The notes: a model not told the origin generated them from the letters alone. DNA of 31,201 bases from an uncultured Clostridia bacterium (GCA_934130355.1 CAKOXV010000015.1:1-31201); one strand, 5' to 3'. Counted from the stretch's first letter, positions 7,638 to 16,629 are shown. A program made the numbers and translations.

Positions 7638-8189
7638 ATGTGGATTGCACTAATAATTATTATACTTTTAGTTCTTTGGGTTATATCTGTTTATAATGGA
7701 TTAGTAAGCTCAAAACAAAAAGTTGATAATGCTTGGAGTCAAATTGATGTACAATTACAAAGAAGATTTGATTTAATTCCTAATTTTGTTGAAACTGTAA
7801 AAGGTTACATGAAACACGAATCTGAAACATTTGAAAAAATTGCAGCATTAAGAACATCATGGGCAAACAGTTCTACTGTTGGAGAAAAAGCAAAATTAGA
7901 CAACGAACTTTCTGGAGCTCTAAAAACAATAATGGCTGTTTCAGAAAATTATCCAGAATTAAAAGCAAATACTAATTTTTCTGAATTATCTGAAGAATTA
8001 CGTAATACAGAAAACAAAATATCTTTTTCAAGACAATTCTACAATGACAGTGTTACAAGATATAACACAAAGTTAGAGCTTTTCCCTTCAAATATTATTG
8101 CAAATATGTTTAATTTTAAATCAAGAGAATTATTTGCAGCAGAAAGTGAAGAAGCTAGAAAAAATGTAAAAGTTGATTTTAATAACTAA
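7638..8189 (+). CDS. lemA: LemA family protein
   Basis: 183 aa from the ATG at 7638, preceded by AAAGGAGG at 7 bases. An upstream in-frame extension to 7458 crosses the promoter and is not coding. N-out single membrane segment WIALIIIILLVLWVISV, then the typical LemA helical core: YNGLVSSKQKVDNAWSQIDVQLQRRFDLIPNFVETVKGY, and near the C-terminus RQFYNDSVTRYNTKLELFPSNIIA. The molecular function of the family is not firmly established. Pairing with the membrane protease HtpX, as here, is common. A terminator-like hairpin separates it from htpX, so htpX may receive only read-through. Confidence 0.96.
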   Translation: MWIALIIIILLVLWVISVYNGLVSSKQKVDNAWSQIDVQLQRRFDLIPNFVETVKGYMKHESETFEKIAALRTSWANSSTVGEKAKLDNELSGALKTIMAVSENYPELKANTNFSELSEELRNTENKISFSRQFYNDSVTRYNTKLELFPSNIIANMFNFKSRELFAAESEEARKNVKVDFNN

Positions 8190-8202
8190 CAGATTATTAC
8201 AA

Positions 8203-8243
8203 TCCGGCTCTTTTCTTAGGGAAATATAGAGTCGGAGTTTTTT
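8203..8243 (+). terminator. Intrinsic terminator between lemA and htpX
   Basis: Stem TCCGGCTCT / AGAGTCGGA (nine pairs, one G.T) followed by seven T residues (8237-8243). It lies 13 bp after the lemA stop and just before the htpX ribosome binding site, so it probably attenuates htpX relative to lemA. Confidence 0.82.
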
Positions 8244-8266
8244 TATTAATTGAGGTGAATAAATTT

Positions 8267-9154
8267 ATGTTTGAAGATATAAAAAGAAATAAAATGAAAT
8301 CTTGGTTTATTATATTATTGTTTTTAGTTTTTATTTCATTTATCGTTTACTATATATGTATGGCATTAGATTTAGGTGAAATGTCTATAGTAATTGCAAT
8401 GATATTTTCTATTGCTTCTACTTGGGGTTCATATTATTTTAGTGATAAAATTGTTCTTAGTTTAAACAAAGCAAGACCTGCAACTAAAGAGGAAAACTTA
8501 AGGTTAGTAAACATTTTAGACTCACTAGTTGTTTCTTCTGGACTACCTTGTACTCCAAAGCTTTATATAGTTGAAGATGAACAACCAAATGCTTTTGCAA
8601 CAGGAAGAAATCCTCAGAATGCTGTAATTTGTGTTACTACAGGATTACTAAACAAATTGGAATATTATGAATTAGAAGGTGTTTTAGCACATGAAATGGC
8701 TCATATCAAAAATTATGATATTAGACTTTCAGCAGTTGTTTCTGTAATGGTAGGTTTTGTTGTTATGCTTTCTGATTGGTTTACTAGATTTACATTTTAT
8801 GGTGGTTCTAGAAATAAAGACAATGACAAAGAAGGAAATGGAATTCTAATGCTTATTGGATTAATCTTTTTAATTTTAGCACCTATCTTTGGAAAATTAA
8901 TGCAACTTGCTCTTTCAAGAAAAAGAGAATTTCTAGCTGATGCTACTGCAGTAGAATTTACAAGAAATCCAGATGGTTTAATTTCAGCATTAGAAAAAAT
9001 TTCTGGTGATCCTAATGAATTAAAATCCGCAAATCAATCAACAGAAAACATGTATATAGTAAATCCTTTTAGAAACAAGAAAAAGAATTCTAATATCTGG
9101 TCTACTCATCCAAGTGTAGAAGATAGAGTTGAAGCTTTAAGGAACTTAAAATAA
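8267..9154 (+). CDS. htpX: Membrane zinc metalloprotease HtpX (M48)
   Basis: 295 aa from the ATG at 8267; GAGGTGA (8252-8258) is its ribosome binding site. The GTG at 8255 in the same frame lies inside that site and is rejected. Two N-terminal membrane segments (about 13-33 and 39-58), the zinc motif HEMAH (142-146), further membrane segments (about 154-172 and 193-212), and the third ligand E221 in SRKREFLADATA. By family it degrades damaged or misfolded membrane proteins, with its active site on the cytoplasmic side. It follows lemA, its usual partner. A terminator follows. Confidence 0.96.
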   Translation: MFEDIKRNKMKSWFIILLFLVFISFIVYYICMALDLGEMSIVIAMIFSIASTWGSYYFSDKIVLSLNKARPATKEENLRLVNILDSLVVSSGLPCTPKLYIVEDEQPNAFATGRNPQNAVICVTTGLLNKLEYYELEGVLAHEMAHIKNYDIRLSAVVSVMVGFVVMLSDWFTRFTFYGGSRNKDNDKEGNGILMLIGLIFLILAPIFGKLMQLALSRKREFLADATAVEFTRNPDGLISALEKISGDPNELKSANQSTENMYIVNPFRNKKKNSNIWSTHPSVEDRVEALRNLK

Positions 9155-9162
9155 ATCAGATT

Positions 9163-9194
9163 AGTGCTCAGTTTTATACTGGCACTCTTTTTTT
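9163..9194 (+). terminator. Intrinsic terminator after htpX
   Basis: Stem AGTGC-T-CAG / CTG-GCACT with loop TTTTATA and one bulged T, followed by a run of seven T residues (9188-9194). It begins 8 bp after the htpX stop. Confidence 0.85.
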
Positions 9195-9244
9195 GTGTCT
9201 TTTTGTAACTTTAAGTCATATTATATCTATAAAGGAGGTTAAAT

Positions 9245-9799
9245 ATGTTTTTTAAATGTCTTTTATTATCACTATCTGCAAGTATAGATGCTTTAAGTCT
9301 TGGAATTACTTATGGAATTAAAAAGACAAAACTTTGTAAAACAAGCAACATTATAATCTTTGCAACTGTTTTAGTATTAACAGGTATATCTGTTCTAATA
9401 GGACATTATGTTTCACTCTTGTTTTCACCAGCTATTTCTACCTTTATAGGTTCTCTATTTTTAATATTGCTTGGGATTTATAACATTTTTAAATCTCAAA
9501 ATAATGTTTCAAAAGACTTTGATTTTGATTGTTCTAATTATATAGACAAAAAAGAAGCTTTAATGCTGGGATTGGCTGTTGCTATTGATGCAGCATGTGT
9601 TAGTCTTAGCTCAGGTATGCTAAATTTAGGAAATTTAATTTTACCAATTTTTATGGCCTTTTTTCATACCTTTTTCGTTAATTGTGGGAGTTTTGCTGCA
9701 TCAACTGTTATTAATAAATTCAAAATTTCAAATAGCACACTCTCTGTGTTTTCGGGAACAATTTTAATTTTAATTGGTTTTTTGAAAGCTTTTTATTAA
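9245..9799 (+). CDS. ytaF: YtaF/MntP-like multi-pass membrane protein, copy 1
   Basis: 184 aa, almost wholly hydrophobic with about six membrane segments. The pattern is an internal repeat typical of YtaF and the MntP manganese-efflux family: SASIDALSLGITYGIKKTK (D15) and AVAIDAACVSLSSGM (D115), each with an aspartate in a membrane helix. The GITYGIKKTK wording is closer to YtaF, a sporulation-associated membrane protein in Bacillus and Clostridia, than to MntP. Export of a divalent ion is a family-based guess. Strong AAAGGAGG site. It is followed 19 bp later by a second copy, so the two are probably one transcript. Confidence 0.8.
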   Translation: MFFKCLLLSLSASIDALSLGITYGIKKTKLCKTSNIIIFATVLVLTGISVLIGHYVSLLFSPAISTFIGSLFLILLGIYNIFKSQNNVSKDFDFDCSNYIDKKEALMLGLAVAIDAACVSLSSGMLNLGNLILPIFMAFFHTFFVNCGSFAASTVINKFKISNSTLSVFSGTILILIGFLKAFY

Positions 9800-9818
9800 A
9801 AATTAATGAGGTGTTAAT

Positions 9819-10364
9819 ATGTTACTAAACTGTATATTATTAGCTTTATCTGTTAGTGTTGACTCTCTTGGAATAGGAATTACCTATGGAATAAAACATA
9901 CAAGAATTAGTGTTATAAGCAACATTATTCTTTTTATAATATCTTTTTGCATAACTTCTGGTTCTATATTTTTAGGGCATTATATATCAGTATTATTTTC
10001 GGCAAATTTTTCAACATTTATAGGTTCTACATTTCTAATTTTATTAGGATTTTATAATATTTTCAAAAAAGATTTTCCTAATTATGATACTGACAATTCA
10101 AATATTATTGATAAAAAAGAAGCTGTTTTTTTAGGTGTTGCATTATCTATTGATTCTGCTTGTGTTGGAATTGGTTCTGGAATTATTGGTATTAATGACA
10201 TAATTTTACCAATTTTAGTATCAAGTTTTCAACTAATTTTCATAAATTGTGGAAACTATATAGCTAAAAATTTACTTAAAAAAATTACAATACCAGAAAA
10301 TATAATATCCATATTTTCTAGTATTGTATTAATATTAATTGGTTTATTAAAAATATTATTTTAA
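9819..10364 (+). CDS. ytaF: YtaF/MntP-like multi-pass membrane protein, copy 2 (tandem paralogue)
   Basis: 181 aa, colinear with the preceding gene: SVSVDSLGIGITYGIKHTR (D15), an FLGHYISVLFSANFSTFIGS stretch matching copy 1, and ALSIDSACVGIGSGI (D112). Both membrane aspartates are kept, so this is not a decayed duplicate. The start follows a GAGGTG site. Its last 9 bp overlap the end of the convergent smc gene, and no terminator separates them. The products may form a heterodimeric transporter or act under different conditions; both are inference. Confidence 0.78.
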   Translation: MLLNCILLALSVSVDSLGIGITYGIKHTRISVISNIILFIISFCITSGSIFLGHYISVLFSANFSTFIGSTFLILLGFYNIFKKDFPNYDTDNSNIIDKKEAVFLGVALSIDSACVGIGSGIIGINDIILPILVSSFQLIFINCGNYIAKNLLKKITIPENIISIFSSIVLILIGLLKILF

Positions 10365-13300
10365 CTTTATTGAAAGCAATTTTGAAATACCTTTTTCTTC
10401 CATAGTAACTCCATAGACAGTATCAGCAGCTTCCATTGTTCCTTTTCTGTGTGTTATAACTAAAAATTGTGTTTCCTTTGCGAACTTTTTCAAATATTCT
10501 GCATATCTGTAAACATTTACATCATCAAGTGCTGCCTCAATCTCATCAAGTACACAGAATGGAGCTGGATTTATTTTTAGTATTGCAAATAATAATGCAA
10601 TAGCAGTAAGAGCTTTTTCTCCACCTGAAAGAAGAGTCATATTTTGAAGCTTCTTTCCTGGTGGTTGAACTGTAATATCAATTCCACACTCTAAAATATT
10701 TTCTGTATCTGTTAATGTAACTTCTGCTACACCTCCACCAAACAATTCTCTAAATACTTCTCCAAAATTCTTATTGATTATTTCGAATTTTTCTCTAAAT
10801 TGTTCTTTCATAATTTCAAGCATATCTTGAATTACTTTTCTCAATTTAGCCATTGTATCTTCCAAATCAAGTCTTTGTTCACACATAAAATCATATCTTG
10901 ATTTTAAATTTTTGTATTCATCTATTGCATCTACATTAATGCTTCCAAGTTCTTTTATATCAGATCTTAATTGTTCTACTTTTCTTTGTGTTAAAGAGAT
11001 ATTTTCTGGTTTCTTATAATCTTCCACATTATTTGGTGTAAGCTCATATTCTTCCCACATTTTATTTATTATGTCTGTTATATCTTCTTCTACTTTATTT
11101 TTCTTTACTTCAAGTTTTGTTATTTGTGCTTTTAAATCTTCTATAATTTTAAATTCAGCTGTTTGTTCATCCTCTTTTTTGCTTAATTTTTCATTTTTTT
11201 CGATTCTCTCTTGTTTTAGTTTTTCAACATGTTCATCACTATTTGTAACTTGAAGTTTTACTTTTTCAATTTCTTGTTTAAAATTTTGTATTTCATCTTT
11301 TAATTGTATGTTTTCTTTTTCTGACATTTCTATTTGCAATTTCTTATTTTCTTTATTTTTATTATGTGTTTCAATTTCCTTATTGATTATTTCAGTCATT
11401 TCTTCTATTGAAGCTTCACTTTCATTAAAAGATGATACAGATATTTTTAAATTTGTTATATCTAAATTTAAATCATCAATATATTTTTGGCTTTCCTTAT
11501 TAGAATTTGAAAACTCAGCAATAATTTTTTGTCTTTCTTCATTACTTTTGGTTATTTCTTCTATTTTGCTTTGATTTTGCAATTTGCTTTCTAATATCTC
11601 GGCTTTGCTTTCTTCATTCTTTGAAAGTTGTGTCTTATATTGTTCAATTCTTTTCTGTATTGATTCAATATTTTGATTTATTGTTTCAATTTTTTGCTTT
11701 TCTGTTGCATATTTAATTTCATATTCTTGTAATGATTTTTCTAAATTTTGTGCTTCATCTAAAATACTTTCAGAAGAGTTTATGTATTCTTCTTTTTCCT
11801 TTTCTGCTTTTTGAATTTTAGTTTTTAATTTTGTTATCTGCTTTTGTAGTTCTTCTATTTCTCTACTTCTTCCCAATATATTAATAGTTTTTTTAGCAAC
11901 AGAACCTCCAGTAATTGCACCAGATGGATTTATTACATCACCTTCAACTGTAATTATCCTAAATGAGTATTGATTTTCTTTTGCAACATTTATTGCATTT
12001 TGCATATTGTCCACAACTACAGTTCTTCCAAGTAAATTTAGTATTATTTGTTCATATTTTTTATTATAAGAAACTAAATCTGAAGCAATTCCAATGATTC
12101 CAATCTTTTTGCCTTTTATATTATCTAATTTCTTACCTTTTACAGATGTTATTGGTAAAAATGAAGCTCTTCCTAAATTATTCTTTTTCAAGTGTTCTAC
12201 TAATTTTTCCGCATCTTCTTCAGTTTCTGTTACAATATTTTGCAAGCTTGCTCCTAAACACATTTCAATTGCCACTTCATATTCATTTGGAACTGAAATT
12301 ATATTTGCAAGAACACCATGCATTCCTTTTCCAAGTTCCTTAGTTTTTTCACAATCTAATAATAATGATTTTACACTCTTTTGGTATCCTTCTTTTTCTT
12401 TTTCAGTTTCAATTAAGAAGTTACATCTTGATTGTTTCATTCTTAAATCATTAGTATCTTCTTGTATTTTCAAATCAAATTGTTTTAATTTGTTATCTAT
12501 TTCCTGTTTTTTATTTTGAATTTCTTCTATTGCTTTTAAAATTTTGTTGCGGTTTGCTTCTATTTCATAAAATTCTTTTGCTATATCTTCTTTACTCATT
12601 CTTACTCTGTCTAATTCTGATATTGCATTTAAATTTTCTTGTTTTAATTGTATTTGTCTTTGTTCTAAGTTTTCATAGTTAGCTATTTGCATGCTAACTT
12701 GTGACTGTAATTCATATTTAGAGTCTGTGTCTTCTTCTAATTGTTTTTTAATTTTTTCTATTTCTAATTCTTTTGTTGTTAATTTTTCAGTAATTTTTTT
12801 AAGTTCTGCTTCTTTTTCATTTAGCTCTTTTTCAAATTTTTCTTTATTTTGTTTCAAATTATCTTTTTTATATTGTTTTTGTTCAAGTTCATTTTTTAGA
12901 TTTGCTATTTTTTCAGATAATTCTATAATTTCACTTTTATATCTCTCGTTATTTTCAATGTTGTTTTGAATTTTAGCTTCTGATACATTTATATTTGAAT
13001 TTAATTTTTCTATTTCTTTTTGACTTTCAAATCCAATGTTTTGCATTTTTTCAATTTGTGTTATAATCTCATCTATTGAATCTTTTAATTCTTCTTTTGA
13101 AAATTTTATTTTTTCAAGTTTGCCTTCTTCTTGATTTAATGTGTTTTTCATCACATCTTCATCTTCAACTAATTTTTTTAGGTTTTCTTTATATTTTTCT
13201 ATGTTATATATAAATAAACCAACTTCAATATTTTTTAGTTCTTCTTTATAATTCAAATATTTCTTAGCTTTATCTGCTTGTAATTGTAATGGTTCTAGGT

Positions 13301-13901
13301 TTCCTTCAATCTCAGTTAATATATCATTAATCCTTAACAAATTAAGTTTTGTTTGTTCCAATTTTTTTTCGGTTTCTTCTTTTCTAGTTCTGTATTTAAC
13401 AATACCAGCAGCCTCTTCAAAGATGTGCCTTCTATCTTCTGATTTGTTACTTAAAATTTCATCAATTTTTCCTTGACCAATTATTGAGTATCCATCTCTT
13501 CCAATTCCTGTATCCATAAATAGTTCCACTACATCTTTTAATCTGCATGGAACTTTGTTTATGTAATAACCTGTTTCACCACTTCTATAGATTTTTCTTG
13601 TTATTGTTACTTCTGAATATTCTATTGGTAACGCTCCATCTGTATTGTCAAATATTAGAGAAGCTTCGGCAAAACCTAAAGATTTTCTGTTTTGTGTTCC
13701 TGCAAATATGATGTCTTGTGTTTTTGAGCCTCTTAAAGATTTCATACTTTGTTCTCCAAGTATCCATCTTATACTATCTGATATGTTGCTCTTTCCTGAA
13801 CCATTTGGTCCAATTACACTTGTTATTCCTGGCATAAATTCTAATACTGTTTTATCTGCAAATGATTTAAATCCTTGCATTTCTAGTCTTTTTAAATACA
13901 T
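10356..13901 (-). CDS. smc: Chromosome segregation ATPase SMC
   Basis: 1181 aa, the normal length. The start MYLKRLEMQGFKSF is chosen at 13901 because GGTGAG lies 5 bases before it and the family begins this way; the in-frame extension to 13961 runs into a terminator hairpin. Order: Walker A GPNGSGKS (31-38), a coiled coil, the hinge (around GMHGVLANIISVPNEYEVAIE and LGRASFLPI), the returning coiled coil, then signature LLSGGEKALTAIAL and Walker B CVLDEIEAALDD. With ScpA and ScpB it organises and separates the chromosome. It often sits between rnc and ftsY in Firmicutes, but here stands alone, convergent with the ytaF pair. Confidence 0.98.
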   Translation of the reverse strand: MYLKRLEMQGFKSFADKTVLEFMPGITSVIGPNGSGKSNISDSIRWILGEQSMKSLRGSKTQDIIFAGTQNRKSLGFAEASLIFDNTDGALPIEYSEVTITRKIYRSGETGYYINKVPCRLKDVVELFMDTGIGRDGYSIIGQGKIDEILSNKSEDRRHIFEEAAGIVKYRTRKEETEKKLEQTKLNLLRINDILTEIEGNLEPLQLQADKAKKYLNYKEELKNIEVGLFIYNIEKYKENLKKLVEDEDVMKNTLNQEEGKLEKIKFSKEELKDSIDEIITQIEKMQNIGFESQKEIEKLNSNINVSEAKIQNNIENNERYKSEIIELSEKIANLKNELEQKQYKKDNLKQNKEKFEKELNEKEAELKKITEKLTTKELEIEKIKKQLEEDTDSKYELQSQVSMQIANYENLEQRQIQLKQENLNAISELDRVRMSKEDIAKEFYEIEANRNKILKAIEEIQNKKQEIDNKLKQFDLKIQEDTNDLRMKQSRCNFLIETEKEKEGYQKSVKSLLLDCEKTKELGKGMHGVLANIISVPNEYEVAIEMCLGASLQNIVTETEEDAEKLVEHLKKNNLGRASFLPITSVKGKKLDNIKGKKIGIIGIASDLVSYNKKYEQIILNLLGRTVVVDNMQNAINVAKENQYSFRIITVEGDVINPSGAITGGSVAKKTINILGRSREIEELQKQITKLKTKIQKAEKEKEEYINSSESILDEAQNLEKSLQEYEIKYATEKQKIETINQNIESIQKRIEQYKTQLSKNEESKAEILESKLQNQSKIEEITKSNEERQKIIAEFSNSNKESQKYIDDLNLDITNLKISVSSFNESEASIEEMTEIINKEIETHNKNKENKKLQIEMSEKENIQLKDEIQNFKQEIEKVKLQVTNSDEHVEKLKQERIEKNEKLSKKEDEQTAEFKIIEDLKAQITKLEVKKNKVEEDITDIINKMWEEYELTPNNVEDYKKPENISLTQRKVEQLRSDIKELGSINVDAIDEYKNLKSRYDFMCEQRLDLEDTMAKLRKVIQDMLEIMKEQFREKFEIINKNFGEVFRELFGGGVAEVTLTDTENILECGIDITVQPPGKKLQNMTLLSGGEKALTAIALLFAILKINPAPFCVLDEIEAALDDVNVYRYAEYLKKFAKETQFLVITHRKGTMEAADTVYGVTMEEKGISKLLSIKLK

Positions 13902-13932
13902 GTTTCTCACCTTTTTCGTTGTTTCTTGTTGT

Positions 13933-13961
13933 ATTTTATCGTAAAAACGCAAAAATAGCAA
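13933..13961 (-). promoter_or_regulatory. Candidate smc promoter overlapping a terminator hairpin
   Basis: Minus strand TTGCTA (13956-13961), 17 bases, TAAAAT (13933-13938), about 32 bp before the smc start. The -35 lies within the 3' arm of the hairpin at 13951-13979. The -35 is weak by sequence. Confidence 0.5.
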
Positions 13962-13979
13962 GTATCACTTGCTATTTTT
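13951..13979. terminator. Perfect 13-bp stem hairpin, probable bidirectional terminator
   Basis: AAAAATAGCAAGT - ATC - ACTTGCTATTTTT: a perfect stem with a three-base loop and A/T runs on both ends. In the minus direction it would stop transcription coming from the two-component system and the foldback element before smc. Confidence 0.75.
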
Positions 13980-13993
13980 ATTGATTTTCCGCC

Positions 13994-14390
13994 ACTATTC
14001 AATCACTTAACCATGTCTCTTAGCACAGTCATCCTAGCAGCACACTTGGACCTATATGTATATATTAAATAATGAAAAATTTTGTGCATCTAAACTTGAG
14101 TATAGAAAGTCTTAAAGTGCAATACGAGGAATGCTCACGTCAAAAATGAATATATTACTATTCCATGGCAAAAACATAGCTGGGGTCATCCCCTAGTGGG
14201 TCTTTGCCTTATTCCATAGTAACATATTCATTTTTGGACTAAGTGAGAGAGGCTCGGATTGTACTTTTAGAGTTTATACGAAAGTTTAGCTTGTCCAAAA
14301 TTTGGAATGTTTTTAATATATACATATAGGTCCAAGTGTGCTGCCAGGATGATTGTGTTAAGAGGCACGGTTGAGTAATTGAATAATAGT
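13994..14390. repeat. 397-bp nested foldback element (repeat copy 2 with inner and outer arms)
   Basis: Three nested palindromes. Outer arms 13994-14067 and 14314-14390 are highly similar inverted copies (shared words include TCATCCT, GCAGCACACTTGGACC and TATATGTATATATTA). Inner arms about 14079-14146 and 14231-14303 are more diverged inverted copies. The centre (14147-14230) is the 83/84-bp core also found at 6269 and 25766, here reverse-complemented. No open reading frame, transposase or tRNA is visible. With the hairpin at 13951-13979 it fills the 493-bp gap between smc and the histidine kinase gene. It ends 4 bp from the kinase stop codon, so a read-through transcript would form a very long stem. 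Confidence 0.9.
14147..14230 (-). repeat. Core of palindromic repeat, copy 2 (reverse orientation)
   Basis: Read on the minus strand: a terminal repeat ending TTACTATGG, then GGCAAAGACCCACTA, GGGGATGACCCC, AGCTATGTTTTTGCC, then the right terminal repeat. The apical GGGG-ATGA-CCCC hairpin is perfect here. It lacks one T after CACTA compared with the other two copies, and its outermost bases are TGAATA rather than TTAATA. Confidence 0.9.
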
Positions 14391-14394
14391 AGTT

Positions 14395-15897
14395 TTATTG
14401 TTTTGCTAAATCTATTTCAAAGTAAAATTCAACTCCATTGGGTTTATTTTCTACGCCATAATCATTGCCATAATTATTCATTATAGCTCTAACAATAGAT
14501 AATCCTATGCCGCTTCCACCATCATCTCTATTTCTAGCCTCATCTACCTTAAAAAATCTATTCCATATACGATTTAAATTTTCTTCCGAAATATTATCAC
14601 CAGTATTAAATACTGTTATTCTAGCCTTTTGTTTATCTTGTAAAACCTGGTTTGTTATTTTTATATATTTCTCTCCATCAATATCTTTCACATGTTTTAT
14701 AGCATTAGTTAAATAATTAGTAATTATTTGGCTAATGTACATATCATCTGCAAAAACATCTATTTTCTCATCTGTTTCAAAAACTACTCTTGTTTCTTTT
14801 TCATCAAGCATTACTTGAGAAGTTCTAACAATTTCTTTTTCAAGCTCAACAATATTGAATAATCTATTATTAAACTCTCTTTTCTCATATTCAAGTTTAG
14901 TCAATTCAAGTAATTGTTTTACCATTTTGTCCATTTTATTTGTTTCATCTAATATTACTTCTGCATAAAATCTTCTACTTTCTTCATCAGTATTTACATT
15001 CTCAAGCAAGCCTTCACTATACCCTTGTATCAATGCAATTGGTGTTTTTAATTCATGAGATACATCTGATATAAAGCTTTTTCTCATTTCATCAATTTTA
15101 GACTTTCTTTCTATATCTCTTTCAAGCTCTATATTTGTATTTCTTAATTGATTTATTGTGCTTTCAAGTTTGTCTGACATTTCATTAATGCTTTTACCTA
15201 ATTCATTTATTTCATCATCATCTGTGACAACATATTTATGGCTAAAGTCTAAATTTGCCATCTTTTTAGCAATACTATTAAGCTCAGATATTGGATTACT
15301 AAAACTTTTTGATATATATATAATTGCAATTCCTCCGACTATTATTATTATTCCTGCAATTGTATATAAAAATTTATTTGAAATTCTTACACTTTCTTGT
15401 ATTGAAGATAAAGGAATCCTTATATATGTTTCATATTCATTATCTAGCTTTCCTGATAACATTATATAATTAGCTTTTGTTTCAGTGTCTCTAATTGTTC
15501 TAATTTGTAAATTATCTTTTTCTTCTAAAATCTGATACTCTTGTGTTTTACTTGTTTTCCAAAATCCCAAGACTATTTTTATATTTGCCAAAAAGTCTTT
15601 ATTTGACATATATATAGCATTTCCCTGCTGTTCTTTAATTATAATGTCAAAATTATTTTTTATTGAAATTTGGTCAAGTTCTTCTTCTATATTATTTATT
15701 TGTATTTCTCCATTATAATATGAATTAATCATATAAAATAATTTTTTCAATTGATTACTTTTTGTATATTGATAATATTTTTCTAATACAACACTATTTA
15801 CAATTATTAAAAATAATATAATTGATAATACTACTACGCACAGTGTAAAAAACAATTTGCCTCTAACTGATTTTATAGGTTTGCTTATCTTTCTCAC
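14395..15897 (-). CDS. Sensor histidine kinase (HAMP, HisKA, HATPase_c)
   Basis: 500 aa. GTG start at 15897 with GAGGA about 8 bases upstream; the ATG inside that site reads into a stop after five codons, so GTG is the only good choice. Membrane segments at about 14-36 and 176-196 flank a roughly 140-residue outside sensor domain. A HAMP linker (about 197-250) follows, then HisKA with phospho-acceptor H281 in SHELKTP, and the ATPase domain with N box NYLTNAIKHV and G boxes RDDGGSGIGLSIV. It autophosphorylates and passes the phosphate to the response regulator encoded 10 bp upstream. The signal is not deducible; many similar kinases sense envelope stress. Confidence 0.95.
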   Translation of the reverse strand: MRKISKPIKSVRGKLFFTLCVVVLSIILFLIIVNSVVLEKYYQYTKSNQLKKLFYMINSYYNGEIQINNIEEELDQISIKNNFDIIIKEQQGNAIYMSNKDFLANIKIVLGFWKTSKTQEYQILEEKDNLQIRTIRDTETKANYIMLSGKLDNEYETYIRIPLSSIQESVRISNKFLYTIAGIIIIVGGIAIIYISKSFSNPISELNSIAKKMANLDFSHKYVVTDDDEINELGKSINEMSDKLESTINQLRNTNIELERDIERKSKIDEMRKSFISDVSHELKTPIALIQGYSEGLLENVNTDEESRRFYAEVILDETNKMDKMVKQLLELTKLEYEKREFNNRLFNIVELEKEIVRTSQVMLDEKETRVVFETDEKIDVFADDMYISQIITNYLTNAIKHVKDIDGEKYIKITNQVLQDKQKARITVFNTGDNISEENLNRIWNRFFKVDEARNRDDGGSGIGLSIVRAIMNNYGNDYGVENKPNGVEFYFEIDLAKQ

Positions 15898-15907
15898 AAA
15901 AATTTCC

Positions 15908-16588
15908 TCATTTCTTTATTTCAAATTTATATCCTATTCCTCTTATTGTTTCTATATATTTTCCTTTTTTACCCAATTTATGTCTGATTTTTTTTATATG
16001 ACTGTCTATCGTTCTAGAATCCCCATAATAATCATAATTCCAAACATTATTTAATATCTTATCTCTTGATAATGCTATATTTTCATTATCTAAAAGATAT
16101 TTTAGAAGTTCATATTCTCTTAAACTTAAATCTACTGGTTTGCCATCAACTTTTACTGTTCTTCCTTCTTGATCTATAGTTATTCCGTCATAGTCTTTTA
16201 CTTCTTTTGTATCACCATATACTCTTTTCAAAATTGCTTCTACTCTTGCTACTAATATTTTAGGACTAAATGGTTTTGAAATATATTCATCTACTCCTAG
16301 TTCAAACCCAAATAATTCGTCCTGTTCTTCTCCTCTTGCAGTTAGCATTATAACTGGCAAATTTGATTCTTGTCTTATTTTTCTAAGAACAGACCATCCA
16401 TCTAATTTAGGCATCATAACATCTAATAATATTAGTTTTACCTTATTTCTATTTTCTTCAAAAACCTCTAAGGCTTTTTCTCCATCTTCAGCTTCTAGTA
16501 TATGATAACCTTTTGCTGATAAGAAATCTTTTAGTAATTTTCTCATTCTTGATTCATCATCTACTACTAAAATATATGTACCATCCAT
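15908..16588 (-). CDS. OmpR/PhoB-family response regulator
   Basis: 226 aa. Receiver domain with acidic pocket D10/D11, phospho-acceptor D56 (LILLDVMMP), T83 and K105 (YISKPFSP). The C-terminal winged-helix DNA-binding domain (about 128-226) ends in the typical DSHIKKIRHKLG...IETIRGIGYKFE. GGAGGAAG sets the ATG at 16588. It is first in the two-gene operon with the histidine kinase. The promoter region lies in 16589-16685, after the rpoD terminator. Confidence 0.96.
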   Translation of the reverse strand: MDGTYILVVDDESRMRKLLKDFLSAKGYHILEAEDGEKALEVFEENRNKVKLILLDVMMPKLDGWSVLRKIRQESNLPVIMLTARGEEQDELFGFELGVDEYISKPFSPKILVARVEAILKRVYGDTKEVKDYDGITIDQEGRTVKVDGKPVDLSLREYELLKYLLDNENIALSRDKILNNVWNYDYYGDSRTIDSHIKKIRHKLGKKGKYIETIRGIGYKFEIKK

Positions 16589-16623
16589 TCGACTTCCTCC
16601 ATTACAAATTAATTTACTTTTTT

Positions 16624-16629
16624 ATTATA
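16624..16629 (-). promoter_or_regulatory. Candidate -10 of the two-component operon
   Basis: Minus strand TATAAT, 35 bp upstream of the response regulator start. No good -35 at 16-18 bases was found, so activation by a regulator (possibly its own) may be needed. Confidence 0.4.

Noticed and set aside
8255..8266. GTG start for htpX at 8255
   Set aside because: The GTG is part of the GAGGTG ribosome binding site that serves the ATG at 8267.
12094..12519. Plus-strand open frame opposite the smc hinge region
   Set aside because: It lies wholly antisense to a conserved smc coding region, has no ribosome binding site and has odd F/S/L-rich composition. Other antisense frames in the window are rejected likewise.
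14147..14230. Known riboswitch (for example c-di-GMP) or small self-cleaving ribozyme
   Set aside because: The conserved words do not match any consensus I know, and the copies are not placed as leaders of related genes; two lie just after gene ends.
13994..14390. Degenerate insertion sequence
   Set aside because: No transposase fragment is found in any frame, and the element is palindromic throughout.
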